Assembly: GCA_001599595.1 (NCBI GenBank)
Contig: BCHH01000012.1
Span: 313,543 to 377,542, forward strand
Reading direction: 5' to 3'
Length of the DNA: 64,000 bases
DNA from: Beverwykella pulmonaria
Taxonomy: Eukaryota > Ascomycota > Dothideomycetes > Pleosporales > Melanommataceae
The translations under genes were made by a program, and so were the position numbers. Positions 22,421 to 33,927 of this stretch are shown piece after piece (within the stretch, counting starts at the first letter, position 1; each line of letters starts with the position of its first letter). A model generated the notes under the pieces. It searched no databases. It was not told the origin of the DNA and saw only the letters and a list, made by a program, of their open reading frames with translations.

Positions 22421-23478
22421 GTAGTCAAGAAGATCGAGTTTGTCGTTGGGTAATACCGGGGTAGAATCAAGGACAATTGTGTAAGATTGGATGTGTTGCA
22501 TCGTGGCGATTTCGCGACGCGCGGCGTTATGAGGCGTTCCATAGATTTCCAATATCGAATTGAATTCAAGTTCCGTAGACTCTAATTGATAACATATCTA
22601 GTACCTCTTTCGTGGTATGGTAACTACGGTGTTCGTTGGGATAGGCATCCGGGTTTCGGCCCGATTGGACATTCCCGAATGGAGATCCATCCGTCGCTCC
22701 TACACCACAAATGCCATCTCTCGCCATCTCCGTTATCCATGCCATCAAGCTAGCCAAACAGATATTTTTCCGATAAAGCGCCCAAGCAAGTTTGTGGTTT
22801 TTCTGACGCCATCACCAATAGTATGGCAGCTCCTACGTCGCGTAGGCACAACACACTACACCAGATACAATAGCCTGCCATGCAACCATTGCGGAGCGAC
22901 CCGAATCCGTTGCTCCCGGGCGCGTAAGGGGGTGTGATTGCGACCCGCAGCTGCATGAACAGCTGACTTGGACGCCATGTGGTGCATGAATGCAGCGCGA
23001 AATCCTACCTGCGTGCACCGAACCGGCGGGGTGGTACCTGACACCTCGATCAATTTATTGGAGGCACGACTCGCCTTTTGCCTTCTGGAAGAGCCGTGTG
23101 CGATTCGAGCGGGCTTCGAGAGGGCTCTGATTCATGGAGGAGCATGGCGATGATTGCAAGGTAGAAATGCAGGACCGTCTGCCTTTAGAACGCCCTGCAT
23201 GGATTGCGGACTTGAACAGCGAACCATGACGAAAATGAAGGGAAGATTGGGGCCAAGAGGCATCTGATAAGCGAGCTGTTCCGCGTGTCATGCAGCTCAT
23301 CCATTTCCTTGCGGCACAGCTGCACCTAAACTCCAGCTGGCCTTCAACTCTCCAACATCAGGATCTTCCGCTGACTGGCACGCAAATACGAGATGAACGC
23401 TTGTTTTCATAGCGGCCTCAAGTCAAAGAGCTCCTCGCACTAACTTTACGGCTTCATTGCCAGACATACATCAACAGT
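22421..23478. other. Intergenic, nothing recognised
   Basis: Several overlapping open frames on both strands between 22566 and 23300 have no family match and no splice support. No repeat or RNA gene was seen. Confidence 0.45.
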
Positions 23479-24949
23479 ATGGCCATGGACTCGGGCCTTT
23501 CCATGCGCATGAGCACGACTCTCAAGGAACTTCTCCCCAGAATCGAAGCGGTTGCACCACACAAACTCTATGATCCCACAACCGCCATTGATTTGTCTTG
23601 CGCGCAAAATGAAGTCCTTCGCAGCGAGCTAATGGAGTTCTTCAAGACGACTGTGGAGAATGGATTATCAGAAAAGGTGGGCTTGGCCATCATTTCAGAG
23701 CACACGGCCTCATCTAAACCATGTAGAACTTTGCACTTCCGGACCCTGATGGTGGAGACGTTGGCCTTCGCAATGCTTTGACGTCGTTTGTCAATTCGCA
23801 CTTCAAGCCCATCCACCCGGTATCCCCGGAGCACATTGTCCTTACTGCGGGAGCAAGCGATGCGATCGAGAATGTGATACACGCTGTCTGCGATGACGGG
23901 GACTCTGTCATCGTGCCGGGTCCCTATTGGTGTAAGTCTTACGCTGGTGGTCATTTCAAGGCTTCGATATACGCTGCACATGGCTGAACAAACGTAGATG
24001 GCTTCGAGCCGATGCTCAAATCTCGCGCCAATGTCAATATCATCGTCGCTCATCCCCCCACCTATCAAAACTATGATAACTACCTGCTGCCGTCTCTTCA
24101 AGCAGCGTACGACTTCTCAGCTGACAAGTCGCGTATCAAAGCTGTACTAATATGTAACCCGCACAATCCCATCTCGCGGTGCTATCCCAAGAAGTCTTTA
24201 GTAGAATGCATGGAGTTTTGTCAAGAACGAGGACTGCACTTGATTTCTGACGAGATCTACGCTTTCACTGAGCTTAACAGCGCAGTAAATGACGCCCCGT
24301 CATTCGTGTCTACTCTCGCGTTGACAGAGCCGCTGGTGCCTGAGGGCGCAGTCAAGGTTGACCCGAGCCGCGTTCATGTAGTGTGGAGTGCGAGTAAACT
24401 CTTTGGCTCGAGCGGGTTCAGAGTGGTGAGTGTGTTCCAACCTCAGATCCGTACTACCCAACGTTCTTCACATGGTTCTAATCTTCCTAGGGCTGTCTCA
24501 TATCCCAGCAAAACCCTCAACTCTGCTCTGCAGTGGCTCTAATGACCACGAATCACACCTCAAACATCGCCTCCCTCTACCTCTCCTCCCTCCTCACCTG
24601 GTCGCAGCTCCCAACCCTCCTAGCCCTGAACGCCGAACGCCTCTCCGAGTCATACCGCCTGCTCGCCACCGCGCTGCGACAGTGGGACATCGACTTCATC
24701 GTGCCTACGCATGGCATATTTCTATTCGCAAAGCTCGCAAAAAATGCAAAGAGTGCGAGAGATGAAATCGCGTTCTTTGATCGGTTGGCTATACAGGGCA
24801 TACGTGTTGGTCCGGGGCACTTTTACAAGGGCGTGGAGACGGACTATGGATGGGCAAGGATAAGGTTTTCTCTGCCATTGGAGGGGATGAAGAAGGCCCT
24901 GGCGAAGATGTCGAGTTTTCTTTCGAACGAGGGAATTGTTACTTCGTAG
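23479..24949 (+). CDS. Fold-type I PLP-dependent aminotransferase, ACC-synthase-like
   Basis: Four exons (23479-23676, 23727-23931, 23998-24425, 24491-24949) with introns of 50, 66 and 65 nt give 429 residues in exact phase. Landmarks of class I/II aminotransferases: a GDVGLRNAL segment, LTAGASDAI, the NPHNP motif, SDEIYA with the PLP-pairing Asp, and SASKLFGSSGFRVG with the Schiff-base Lys at about residue 268. The C-terminal Arg that binds the substrate carboxylate is probably in the WARIRFSLP segment. This arrangement is shared by 1-aminocyclopropane-1-carboxylate synthases and by fungal aminotransferases of secondary metabolism; sequence reading alone cannot choose between them. It has no signal peptide, so it is cytosolic. 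No partner genes lie beside it. Confidence 0.88.
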
Positions 24950-25675
24950 CGACTCACTCTTCGTTTCCCTCTGGTGTGTTTTTTCCTGTACCAGATGTCA
25001 TGAATTACGACACGCACTTCTACCTACGAACGATTTTGTCGACAAAAGTCGTGCTGCCTTTTCCAAACGTCAGGCCCAACGTTCAACTTCGTATTATTTT
25101 CCAGCATATGCCGAATAATGGTCTCTCCACGCCGGTTAAATCGAACATGACTCGGCAGTTCCACAAACGCGAACAACAGCCGGGACCTTCCCTTTCGGTA
25201 TCCTTCTACTGTACATCCATGCAAGCTTTGTCACTCGCATCCCATAGCCTTGGATTTTAGGTTCCCACTGTAACCCATTATTCTATTTATGGATTATGCC
25301 ACTTCTTTCAGCCTCCGAGCACTGCCGTGGTACGTTAAGGCGATGTACTCCTTCCGGGATGTCCGAAAGCAGTGGACAGGGATCATTGTTTCCTAAAGTG
25401 TGTTGTCGAACTAGGTGGAAACTAAGGTGTAGGGTTTTGCCTTAATTAACAAATAGGAATAGGAATAGGAATAGATGGCCAGTCAACATCTCCTTCGCTA
25501 AAACCTCTTGAAGCAGGTTGAAAGTCTCATAGCAATCTGAATTATCTTCTCCGATGACACATCTTCCCTTCCCAAACGCAACTCTTAGTAACCACCTCCA
25601 TTACATCCCCCTCATGCCTTACTTTCCCCGAGTTATATTTGTATCCTCTGCGAATCCAAGTCTATCCCCCTCCTC
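24950..25675. other. Intergenic between convergent genes
   Basis: It holds the 3' ends of the aminotransferase and acetyltransferase genes. An (AATAGG) microsatellite lies at 25452-25475. No gene was seen. Confidence 0.5.
25452..25475. repeat. (AATAGG)n microsatellite
   Basis: Four hexanucleotide units in a row, the last ending in A in place of G. Confidence 0.85.
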
Positions 25676-27338
25676 TCAAACCACACCCTTCAAAACCCCC
25701 TCGACCCCCTTCTTCACACTCTCCACCACCCTCTCCATCAGGTCCCCTTCAACAGCCCCTTCCAACCAACTAAAGGCCAAACACGCACACCCATCCCCGC
25801 CCGTAACCACACTGGCTGAGAACGCTGACCCGGCCACACTTCCGCATTGACTGAAAACTGTTCTGCCGATCGTCCATCCGTCTCCATCTCCCTCTGTCGA
25901 TTTGAAAACACCCACATTCGATATCTCAAAAGAATCTGATCGTGGCGCGCCAATGCGCTTGGTGAAGAACTGGTGCAGGTCCGGTACCCAGCGCAGGAGG
26001 CCGACGACGGTATTTTTCCCATTGTTGGCGATTTCTGAAACGATGGATGCGCGAACGGCGCGGGCTTCATCCCAGGAAAACGACGCAAGTGCACTATTGT
26101 CTTTGGGTGATAGGGAGGCGAGGCGCGAGAACGTATGCACGTACCGACTCACCCAAACCCCCATCTCCTCCTCGATATCCCTCCCCTCCAGCCCAAGATT
26201 CCGACGTAGAGACAACGCGCCGTCGCCACGGACTTGGTCGTACATATTCGAATCCAGATTTGCAAGCAGTGCGGATGCAACGAGCGTTTGCAATGTCGCT
26301 GTTACCGTTGTCTTGTTCGCTCGGCTGAGGGATGCGATTTGTGCTGTCTGATCCCCGGAGAGGACTAGCGTCTTTATGTTCGTGCGTGAGGGGGAGAGGC
26401 GGGTTTCAGGCGGAGTGATGCGGGAACCGGTCCAGAGCTTAGGTGTTAGCGTGGGGAACCACTCGTTCCATAGCTGCTTCGCGAGGAAGAATAGTGATAG
26501 AGGGAGGGGGTGGAGGGACTCGAGAGGTGGGTTCAGTGGCGTTGTCGGGGACGGAACGATGGGGTCTGGGGCAGCCGTGGAGGAGGGAAGATATTGTAAC
26601 GCTGCAAGCAGCGCGCGGTGGAAAACAAGGCCTGACGTCCCGTCCGCGAGCGCGTGGTGCACGACCCATAGCGCCGTGAATTCTGTCTGAGATTCATTCA
26701 GTGTGGTTAGGATAATGAGGCGCCAAAATGGCGCTCTGCCAAGAGTGTGCTTGAAGTTTTGATTATGCTGCGCGGTTAGGATGATATCTAGCTCTTCGTC
26801 TTCTTGCCCGTCACCCGGGATAGCGGTTTTGCGCTTAAGGAAGGTGACGCATTTATCCAGGTCGATGGAAGGGAGACGTGCGAAGTAGGGGCCAGGATAG
26901 TTCTTATCTTCGGCGAGGGGGATGGCGCTGAGGATCGGGTGTGTGGTGATGACCTGGCGTAGTGCTTGGAAAATAAGATCTGTGAAGGGAATTGAGGATG
27001 GAGAAGGGCTGGAGTAGGTTGCAGAGGTGGCGACGTTGGTGTAGAAGCCTAAGTGGTGCCGCACGGTGGAATATGTTTCGAGACGGCCTAGGGAATTTGT
27101 TAGATGGAAGAGATTGGAAGGGCTGGAAAATGGGGAGGGATATAGGACAATGGATCTGGAAATGAGACTACAACTGCTATGTGGGGGGATGACGATGTCG
27201 AGGTTAAAGACATGAAGAATTGAGGACGTATGATGAGAACAGAAGAGAACAGAAGAGAAACGGTAAAGCGCCTAAAATTCGAGCCCATAATTACATACCA
27301 CAAGGACGAAGTTTCTCGAAAGATTCAATGTCTTCCAT
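25676..27338 (-). CDS. Alcohol O-acetyltransferase-like (AATase, condensation-domain fold)
   Basis: Exon 1 (27299-27338) codes for 13 residues and is joined across a 211-nt intron to exon 2 (25676-27087), giving 483 residues. The join creates the family start KLRPCGRLETYSTVRHHLG, split across the intron, which strongly supports the model. The catalytic HHxxxDG motif is HHALADG at about residues 157-163, and the C-terminal region has the SFEISNVGVF segment of the fold. AATases move acetyl from acetyl-CoA to alcohols; many fungal members act on metabolite hydroxyls. There is no signal peptide. The intron is long for this window and contains a short AGAACAGAAG repeat near 27236. Substrate unknown. 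Confidence 0.85.
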
Positions 27339-27999
27339 CACAACTATTATCGAGGCGACAATTTGGTGAGTGGGAAGAAAGTCTCAACTACGCAATTGCT
27401 GCTTTCCCATGCTGAAATTGTTGGAGGTTGCAGGGAACTGCTAGTCGCATTTGCACTCCTAGCGAGATTGGGGCTGTGCATCTGACGACTCCACACCCCT
27501 TTTACCATTTTCAGCTCGTTGTACCTAAACCGGCCATTGTTCCGTGCATTGGAATTAATCTGACCAGTTAAAATTCAGCGATACCTACTAATCACCTCTT
27601 CACGGATTTCGTGTGCAAACAAACTCTAACATTTAAAATCTAGTTAGGCAGCTTAGAGTGTTAGACATCGCTCATCCATTTACTGATTATATAGCTAGGC
27701 GTAGAACGGTAGCCTGATTGCCTAACATCTAGCTAGGAGCATCAACCTCTAGCAATAAGACAGTGCGGTTGTAGGAGATGGAGATGGAGATAGGTCTTAC
27801 GTAGCACGCTTTAAGGCACTTTTGTGGATCCTGCTCTGTTCCCGGCATGGGACCTTGCCTGTCCCTGAGCCCGGCTTGTACTGGCTTCTGCTGATTACAC
27901 CCTAACCTGTAGACTATAAACAAAGTCACTTAAATGTCCTACATCTAGAGGTTCCTCAATTACTATCCTTATCATTCAAGCAACCTCAAAATAAGCCTC
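27339..27999. other. Intergenic, nothing recognised
   Basis: AT-rich, with repeated CTAGCTAGG-like and TAGTTAGG words near 27640-27740. No gene was seen. Confidence 0.45.
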
Positions 28000-29802
28000 T
28001 CACCGAAGCACAAAATTCTTTTCTTCAAAGCTTTCCTTTCCCGGCTTCCTTCCTGGCCTCAGGAGCTCACCATGCATTGCTCCATGAAGATAAGAATCGC
28101 CAACAAGAATATAATGTCCACCAACCTCCCGTAAAATATAACAAAACTGTCCTCCGTAGAGGATGGTTACCAGGTCTCCAGGGAGAGTGTTATAAGGACC
28201 TAGCCCCATTTCTCCAGTGCATGTCTCGTAGAAACATCGTTGCATAATGCCCACTTGTTGATAAAATCTTTTAGTGGCCTCAGCTGGTCTGATTCTCTCA
28301 GACATGCTGGAACTGCTAACCATGACCTCGAACCAATCACCAATTTTTTTGGGCGCAGGGGATTTGCGTCGGCCATGTTCCAGCTCCTCAGAATCCAAGA
28401 CAAGAGTGCGCCATAACATTTCGCGCCTACTAACTTCAGTAAGTGATGAACCAAACTGCTCCAACCGCGATAATTCTCTCATCATTGGTGACTGGGACAG
28501 GTCATTATTGGCAAGGCCTGGAAATGTGTCAAGGTCGATTGGTCCAATTACGGTATTGATCTTGCCAACGACCATGCCTTTGACAGTAAGAAGCTTCATA
28601 TCGGTTGAAAAAGATACATCCAGAGCGACTGACGTGCATGCCTTGAAAGGGGTTGTTTCCGGTTGCCAGTCGCCTCTGTAGGTGTGGATATATCGTTCGG
28701 GATCTGGTGTCCATGAAGACCATTCTTCAGTATAATCAAGCCGTAGTTTTTTATTTCCAGACAATACTGCCAGATTCTTATCCACAAGTATAGAGTGTTG
28801 CACTAGTGTTCGAAGCATTTGCGTCAAGGATACGGAGTAGTCCGGCACTAATACATGATCTACATCCCTCGCCAAAGCTATTAGTGCATATACCCTGTCT
28901 CGAGGGTCCGTCGCCTTTAGGAAATGAGTCATACGCAGGAGTTTATTGATACTATGCCTCTGCCTTGTAAGAGTTGGCATACATGACTGAACTACTGCAA
29001 ACATCGAAAAGCCAGCCGGGTGTATTTGCGTCATGGACCCCGGACGGGCTAGGTAGGCAGGCGAGGAGGTTAACCAACGATGGATCTGTCCGAAAGCCAT
29101 TAAAGCGATATTGAACCCATAAATTGGCAACCAGGTCCGTCCGGCGCCTATCTGGACTTTTCTGACTTTTCTTGACTCGATATTGTCAGCACTTGTTCCA
29201 GGAATAGCAAGCTCCTGCACTATCCACACCCGGCTCCAGTATGGGCGGTTAAGGAACCGAATCAACGTTGGCCATTTCCGATCGAAGGGTATTACAATTG
29301 AGGATGCGTCAGGCCTAGAAGCCAACCTATAGAGATACACGAAGACGAATGGTTGGCCTAGAATTTTCAGCAATTCCAGGGCTTCATCGCTCCCCTCATC
29401 CGCTTCTCCTGTCCAAGCTAAAACACACGATGCTGAGTGGTATATATCGCGCATTTTTTGGACCTGCTGTTGTTTCTCCTCAGAATCGCCTTGGTTAATA
29501 CACAAGGCATCCACCCACAATACTCGCTTCTTGTCTCCCCATCTCAGACACCTTAGAGCCGCCTCTAGATTTGCTGTGACATAAAAGGTATGTCCACCTA
29601 GTGCGATCTTCCGCCTATTGTGCGCATCGCCCCATACGTAAGACAACGCTTCGTAGTACGGCTCGTCTTTAAGCGAAACAGTAACAAGCTCACAGCAGAT
29701 CTCCGCATCCGGTGACCCAGGAAAGAGGTGTAACAGTCGTATTTCATGATGAGACTGATTGATAAATGAGTAGATAAACTGAGATATATTGGAACGTTCC
29801 AT
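28000..29802 (-). CDS. HET-domain (heterokaryon incompatibility) protein
   Basis: An intronless frame of 600 residues from the ATG at 29802. The HET domain (PF06985 type) spans about residues 48-210 with its three blocks: YYEALSYVWGD at 49-59, VLWVDALCINQGD at 94-106, and QVQKMRDIYHSASCVLAWTGE at 113-133. HET proteins trigger cell death or growth arrest when unlike strains fuse, usually through a partner locus. The C-terminal half has the common region of single-domain HET proteins ending in GGQFCYILREVGGHYILVGD-like sequence, with no NACHT or repeat domain. The frame is intact with all blocks conserved. Its allele and partner cannot be told from the window. Confidence 0.92.
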   Translation of the reverse strand: MERSNISQFIYSFINQSHHEIRLLHLFPGSPDAEICCELVTVSLKDEPYYEALSYVWGDAHNRRKIALGGHTFYVTANLEAALRCLRWGDKKRVLWVDALCINQGDSEEKQQQVQKMRDIYHSASCVLAWTGEADEGSDEALELLKILGQPFVFVYLYRLASRPDASSIVIPFDRKWPTLIRFLNRPYWSRVWIVQELAIPGTSADNIESRKVRKVQIGAGRTWLPIYGFNIALMAFGQIHRWLTSSPAYLARPGSMTQIHPAGFSMFAVVQSCMPTLTRQRHSINKLLRMTHFLKATDPRDRVYALIALARDVDHVLVPDYSVSLTQMLRTLVQHSILVDKNLAVLSGNKKLRLDYTEEWSSWTPDPERYIHTYRGDWQPETTPFKACTSVALDVSFSTDMKLLTVKGMVVGKINTVIGPIDLDTFPGLANNDLSQSPMMRELSRLEQFGSSLTEVSRREMLWRTLVLDSEELEHGRRKSPAPKKIGDWFEVMVSSSSMSERIRPAEATKRFYQQVGIMQRCFYETCTGEMGLGPYNTLPGDLVTILYGGQFCYILREVGGHYILVGDSYLHGAMHGELLRPGRKPGKESFEEKNFVLR

Positions 29803-30627
29803 TCTAAGATGAAATGATAAGAGTTTTTTGAGTATAGCTCGAGGAGACTGTGAGGTTCGCTAGGCATTCATATATGCTATCTTCATGGGATTGTGGTGAA
29901 AGTTCCAATTTGCGCTCATGCATCAAAAAAGGCTGCAACCGCGAGGCTGTGCTTCTCGTAGATTCTCAGTAGTCGCCTGAAGTAAGTAGGCTGCTATATG
30001 CTCCGTCGGCTAAGATGAAATCACTCAAATTTTGCTGACTTCCAATCGTTTTACACCAAGAGTGCAGCCTGGACTGCTGAAGGTGCAGGTGGCGCAGCGC
30101 CAGCTTGGACTAATTGCTGAAAGCTTCAGAATAGATTAATCTTATAAATAGAAGGCACTGACATGCGCGATAAGTAAACCGAAATTTCGATGAAAAATAT
30201 TGCTATAACGTGTGCGCTGATATTTGCAGGCTACCCGCTTGAAGCCGGCAATGTTGGGCCGGCGCCAATCCCTAGCAGAGAACAGAAGATTAAGCCGCTG
30301 TTGGATATTTCCCCGCATTCGCTTCACCTGTGGGCTTCCAGTATTTAAGGTAGAATGAAAGTGCTGAAGAATTGGGTATATATATGTAGTTGGACTTGGA
30401 ACCACTACCTTTGCTCAAGGTTGTGGTGGTCGAACACATTGTGCTTTAGAATGCAATCACTAGATCTCTGCAGAGAAGCCATATGTAAGGCTTTTATTGC
30501 AACATGTCGAAATTGGTGGCTTGAAAAGTGGTTGACAGTGACGCTGGCTGTAACTCAACGCTGGATTTAGATATACACAATATGCGATAGACACAGGTCC
30601 CTCGGATCAAATCTTCAACCATCATTA
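29803..30627. other. Intergenic, nothing recognised
   Basis: Short open frames at 30142-30405 (-) and 30355-30570 (+) have no support. It includes the promoter side of the HET gene. Confidence 0.45.
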
Positions 30628-31623
30628 CTATTGCTTAGGTCCTGCCTGCATCTCTGCCATTGTCTTGATCACCCCTTCCAATACCGTACCCATTTGCTTC
30701 TGCATCACAACCCCACCATATCCACCCCAAATATCGTCCTCCAAATCTGCGTTCCCTTCTGGCATAGTTATTACAGCCCTACCCGCGACATCTTCGTTCG
30801 CGCTCAACCTCACAATCGCATCTACTACATTCTCCATAGGCGCGAAGCCGTAAATGCGCGCAGAACGAGCCACGGCCTCCATGCCATGCTGCGTCGGGCC
30901 ACTGATCATTGGTGTCTTAACAAACCAAGGCGCTACGAGGTTGATGCGGACTGGTGGCGATTGTTCCTGGGACTTGGAGCGGAGTCCGTAGAGAATGCCG
31001 CGTACGCCGAATTTGGACATGCTGTAGGTTGTGCTGGAGGGGATACCTTGGTAGCCAGCAGCAGAGGATATGAGCACAATGGCTTTCTTGAACGACGGGG
31101 CGTCCGCGGGTGCGGGAAGCTTGAAGTAGTAAAGTGCTAGATAGCAACTGTAATAAACTCCTTTCAAGTTAACTTCGACACTGCTGAAGCTAGGTTCTGG
31201 CGGCGAGCAGTCAAGGCTTGGTTCTGTTTCTGCGGCCATGTCGAACAGGTTACCCTGAGCAGCGATTCCAGCGCTTAGAACAACAATATCGAGTTTACCA
31301 CCTCCAAACTCAACTGCTGACTTGAAGGCCGCCGTCTGAGATTCGTAATTGGTGACATCCGTTTGGACAAATTGAACTTTGTGACCCTGAGATGTGAGAT
31401 CCTTCGCGACCGCCGATCCGGCTTCTTGTTGGAGATCCGCAATGGTAACGAAAGCTCCTGCAGCAGCGATGGTTTCTACACTGGCAAGCCCGATTCCTGA
31501 GGCACCGCCAGTTATGAGTACAGATTTTCCGCTGAGGTTTGAGGTGTTGACGGGAGCAGTGAAGTCGACTGCCGTGGTCTTTGGTATCAACTTTTCTGCG
31601 GCTGCGGGTATTGGGGATGCCAT
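30628..31623 (-). CDS. Short-chain dehydrogenase/reductase (SDR)
   Basis: An intronless frame of 331 residues. The classical SDR signs are present: cofactor motif TGGASGIG near residues 39-46, an acidic residue after strand 2 (ADLQQ) that favours NAD, VLSAGIA in place of NNAG, active-site Ser in LISSAAG, and YSMSK as the YxxxK pair. The closing PWFVKTP segment is also typical. The fold is a cytosolic alcohol or ketone oxidoreductase; the substrate is unknown, and 15-hydroxyprostaglandin-dehydrogenase-like fungal SDRs are the nearest style. The ATG at 31623 is taken; a longer start would be non-ATG. It lies on the same strand as a Zn2Cys6 gene 0.9 kb upstream, a possible but unproven regulator. 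Confidence 0.88.
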   Translation of the reverse strand: MASPIPAAAEKLIPKTTAVDFTAPVNTSNLSGKSVLITGGASGIGLASVETIAAAGAFVTIADLQQEAGSAVAKDLTSQGHKVQFVQTDVTNYESQTAAFKSAVEFGGGKLDIVVLSAGIAAQGNLFDMAAETEPSLDCSPPEPSFSSVEVNLKGVYYSCYLALYYFKLPAPADAPSFKKAIVLISSAAGYQGIPSSTTYSMSKFGVRGILYGLRSKSQEQSPPVRINLVAPWFVKTPMISGPTQHGMEAVARSARIYGFAPMENVVDAIVRLSANEDVAGRAVITMPEGNADLEDDIWGGYGGVVMQKQMGTVLEGVIKTMAEMQAGPKQ

Positions 31624-32511
31624 ATTTAGTGAGGCCACAATCTTATTAAGCGGCTTTGTAGATGGGAATTAATTTCGAGAGGGTGGGTCTGGTGCTTCTT
31701 TATTTCTCTAGTCTGGGCGCACGGAATGACGGTACCTTGCGGCGGTTCGGCCTTTGTTTCTTACAGTGGTCTGTTGGGAGTACTCTGGGGCGCACTTCTT
31801 CCCAGTTGGAGAGAAATTTTCAGCCCTAAGTGGAGGGTGAAATGTGTTGTTATGGAGCAGGATCTTTTAAAAGTGAGCTGGAAATTCGGCCGACGGCAAA
31901 GCTTATGTACTTCTCCAGTTGGCTGAACCCTGGGGTGTGAGTAAACGAATGCTATAGGATAGAGTTAGCATCAGCTCGGAAGGTGTGGGAGCCTTGTATT
32001 GTCATCCTGCAGAGCCAACAAAAGCAATACGACAAACCGAGACGTGTTAACAGAGAGATTACTCACCCAATTCAATATACTTAGGCAGCCGTTCTACTAT
32101 GGTGTTGAATTTAGATTCTCACTACAGAACAACCCTCTTGCCGCCCAAAGTGTTGTTTTTCGCTGCATAATCTTCAATTCGGTGGTGGGGCAACATCGGC
32201 CGTGCGCTGTTTCTAGCCCCGCACTGTTCACGCCAAGCCTGCCACGCATACCTAGTCTTTAATGGTAACCGCAACTGGTTAGGGATGGCGTGAAGGAATA
32301 TGTTACCAAGTCATATGCAAATGTGCATCGGAAAAGTCGGCTGCGAATGTCTCAATTCTCGTACCATCACTGTGAAAACAGCTAAATAGTCAGTCAGCTA
32401 CCTTTTGCCGAATGTATCAAGTGGCAGTTACTTACCAAGGCGCGTAGGTATTTATCGTAGCACGTAGCACATGCTCTTGGATATGTATCTACTTCCATGC
32501 TGGGCTATCGC
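31624..32511. other. Intergenic between SDR and Zn2Cys6 genes
   Basis: No gene was seen. It contains the likely promoter of the SDR gene. Open frames at 31726-31926 and 31999-32262 (+) are not supported. Confidence 0.45.
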
Positions 32512-33927
32512 TCACCCTAGGCTGAACGACCAATTCCAGTCCTTCAGAACGTCTTCCCAATCTCTTCTCTCTTGCCCATTCAGGAAAGGCCTCCAGACTT
32601 CTTGGAGCACCTTCTGCACATTCCCAACGTTTTCGTATCTGTTCCTCATTTGTATCTCGGTCAATCTTTGGAAGCAGCCTGATATGGAGGATTCGGAGTC
32701 AAGCTCTGCGCCAGCTAAGAAAATGGGGTAAAGCAAGCTCGACTCTGCGGGGCTTCCTGGTGGTATTCTAGCTATAAACTCCATCGCCCGAGAAGCGCAC
32801 GAGGGAACGAGTGCCTTGTGAGACTCTGAATTCCGATAGAGTTGAATCAGGGCCGCAAGACGGTAAGATTCCGCAAGCGCGATAAGATCGAGGGCAACGG
32901 GAAGGTCGATGCCAGGAGAGAACATTGGGCTTTCATATTTCCACTGCTGAATGTCGTGCTCGATGGCATTGAAGGCAGCCTCAGAAATATGAGGAAATGC
33001 AGGATTCGAGGCTTCGACATACCGGATACGGGATATCAAAGCGCAGAGTTGGTAGGAGATGCCCATTAGAGGATCGATAGTCGAAGCCATGCCGGGCATG
33101 TACAGTGACGTGAGATCCAGCTCGCCAGGCGCCTGAGACTCGCTTTTTGAAACTCTAGCCATGAGTGACGCCATAGCATCGTGATATGTGAAGTGCCGAC
33201 GGAGGGAATCAACCTCCCAACAGTTCATGACACCATACTCTTGGTAGAGCGTATTGAGAATTCTCCGTACGCTCTGCAGCTGGGAAAGCCATGTGGTGTT
33301 CTTGGTTCCATTCAGTGCTTCAAGGCCCACAAGAAGGAGAGTAATGCCAACGACTTGGTAGCAGTCTCTTATCGGCTTACCAGAAGGGGAAATGCGGTCC
33401 TTTATGAACGAGTGGCATTTCCGTTGGTGTTTTGCAGACAATTGTCTCAAATGCTGCGCTCTGTCAGAATCAGCTGTCCGCCTCGCCAATTGAGCAGAGG
33501 AGAGTGCAGTGATGGCATCAAGCATTCCTTCCGACTCAAAGGCCATTGGGATATACAGAGACGTATAGAAACTCGACGGGGTGTTCGCCACGGATACACT
33601 CGGAACAAAGGCCTCGATGTAATAGCTTAGTATATGCTTCCTGTCTGCGGTTGCGTCGCCGGGCAGAGCCTCCCATGGATCGATTGCCGCTATCACAGGG
33701 GAGAGGAGGGCTCCTGATGGGCTAGGGCTACGCTGAGAGGCAGGCGGTGTCACAGATTCCGCCACGACTTGACGCTGTGTCTGCCATTCGCACTTCATGT
33801 TGAGGCGAGTGCAGTTCTGGCATTCCGGACGTTTTCCATCGCATCTCTTCCGTCGTGTTCGACATGTCAAGCACCCTTGGCGGGATCGTGTAGCAAACTT
33901 GCGCTGGCGGGGGCGTGCCTCGCCCAT
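32512..33927 (-). CDS. Zn2Cys6 fungal transcription factor
   Basis: 471 residues from the ATG at 33927, no intron needed. The binuclear zinc cluster is at residues 19-46 with Cys 19, 22, 29, 36, 39 and 46 (C-x2-C-x6-C-x6-C-x2-C-x6-C) and basic loop RTRRKRCDGKRPEC. A Pro/Ser-rich linker follows, then a region beginning ILSYYIEAFVPSVS and continuing MLDAITALSSAQLARR, which is the fungal transcription factor domain 2 (PF11951 type). These bind CGG-type DNA half-sites in the nucleus. The frame continues upstream for 80 codons, with another ATG at 34071, but starting at 33927 places the cluster at the usual N-terminal position. Targets are unknown; the SDR next to it is a candidate. Confidence 0.88.
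   Translation of the reverse strand: MGEARPRQRKFATRSRQGCLTCRTRRKRCDGKRPECQNCTRLNMKCEWQTQRQVVAESVTPPASQRSPSPSGALLSPVIAAIDPWEALPGDATADRKHILSYYIEAFVPSVSVANTPSSFYTSLYIPMAFESEGMLDAITALSSAQLARRTADSDRAQHLRQLSAKHQRKCHSFIKDRISPSGKPIRDCYQVVGITLLLVGLEALNGTKNTTWLSQLQSVRRILNTLYQEYGVMNCWEVDSLRRHFTYHDAMASLMARVSKSESQAPGELDLTSLYMPGMASTIDPLMGISYQLCALISRIRYVEASNPAFPHISEAAFNAIEHDIQQWKYESPMFSPGIDLPVALDLIALAESYRLAALIQLYRNSESHKALVPSCASRAMEFIARIPPGSPAESSLLYPIFLAGAELDSESSISGCFQRLTEIQMRNRYENVGNVQKVLQEVWRPFLNGQERRDWEDVLKDWNWSFSLG

Noticed and set aside
30628..33927. SDR plus Zn2Cys6 factor, with HET and acetyltransferase nearby, as a metabolite cluster
   Set aside because: No core synthase (PKS, NRPS, terpene cyclase or RiPP precursor) lies among them, so a biosynthetic cluster is not supported.
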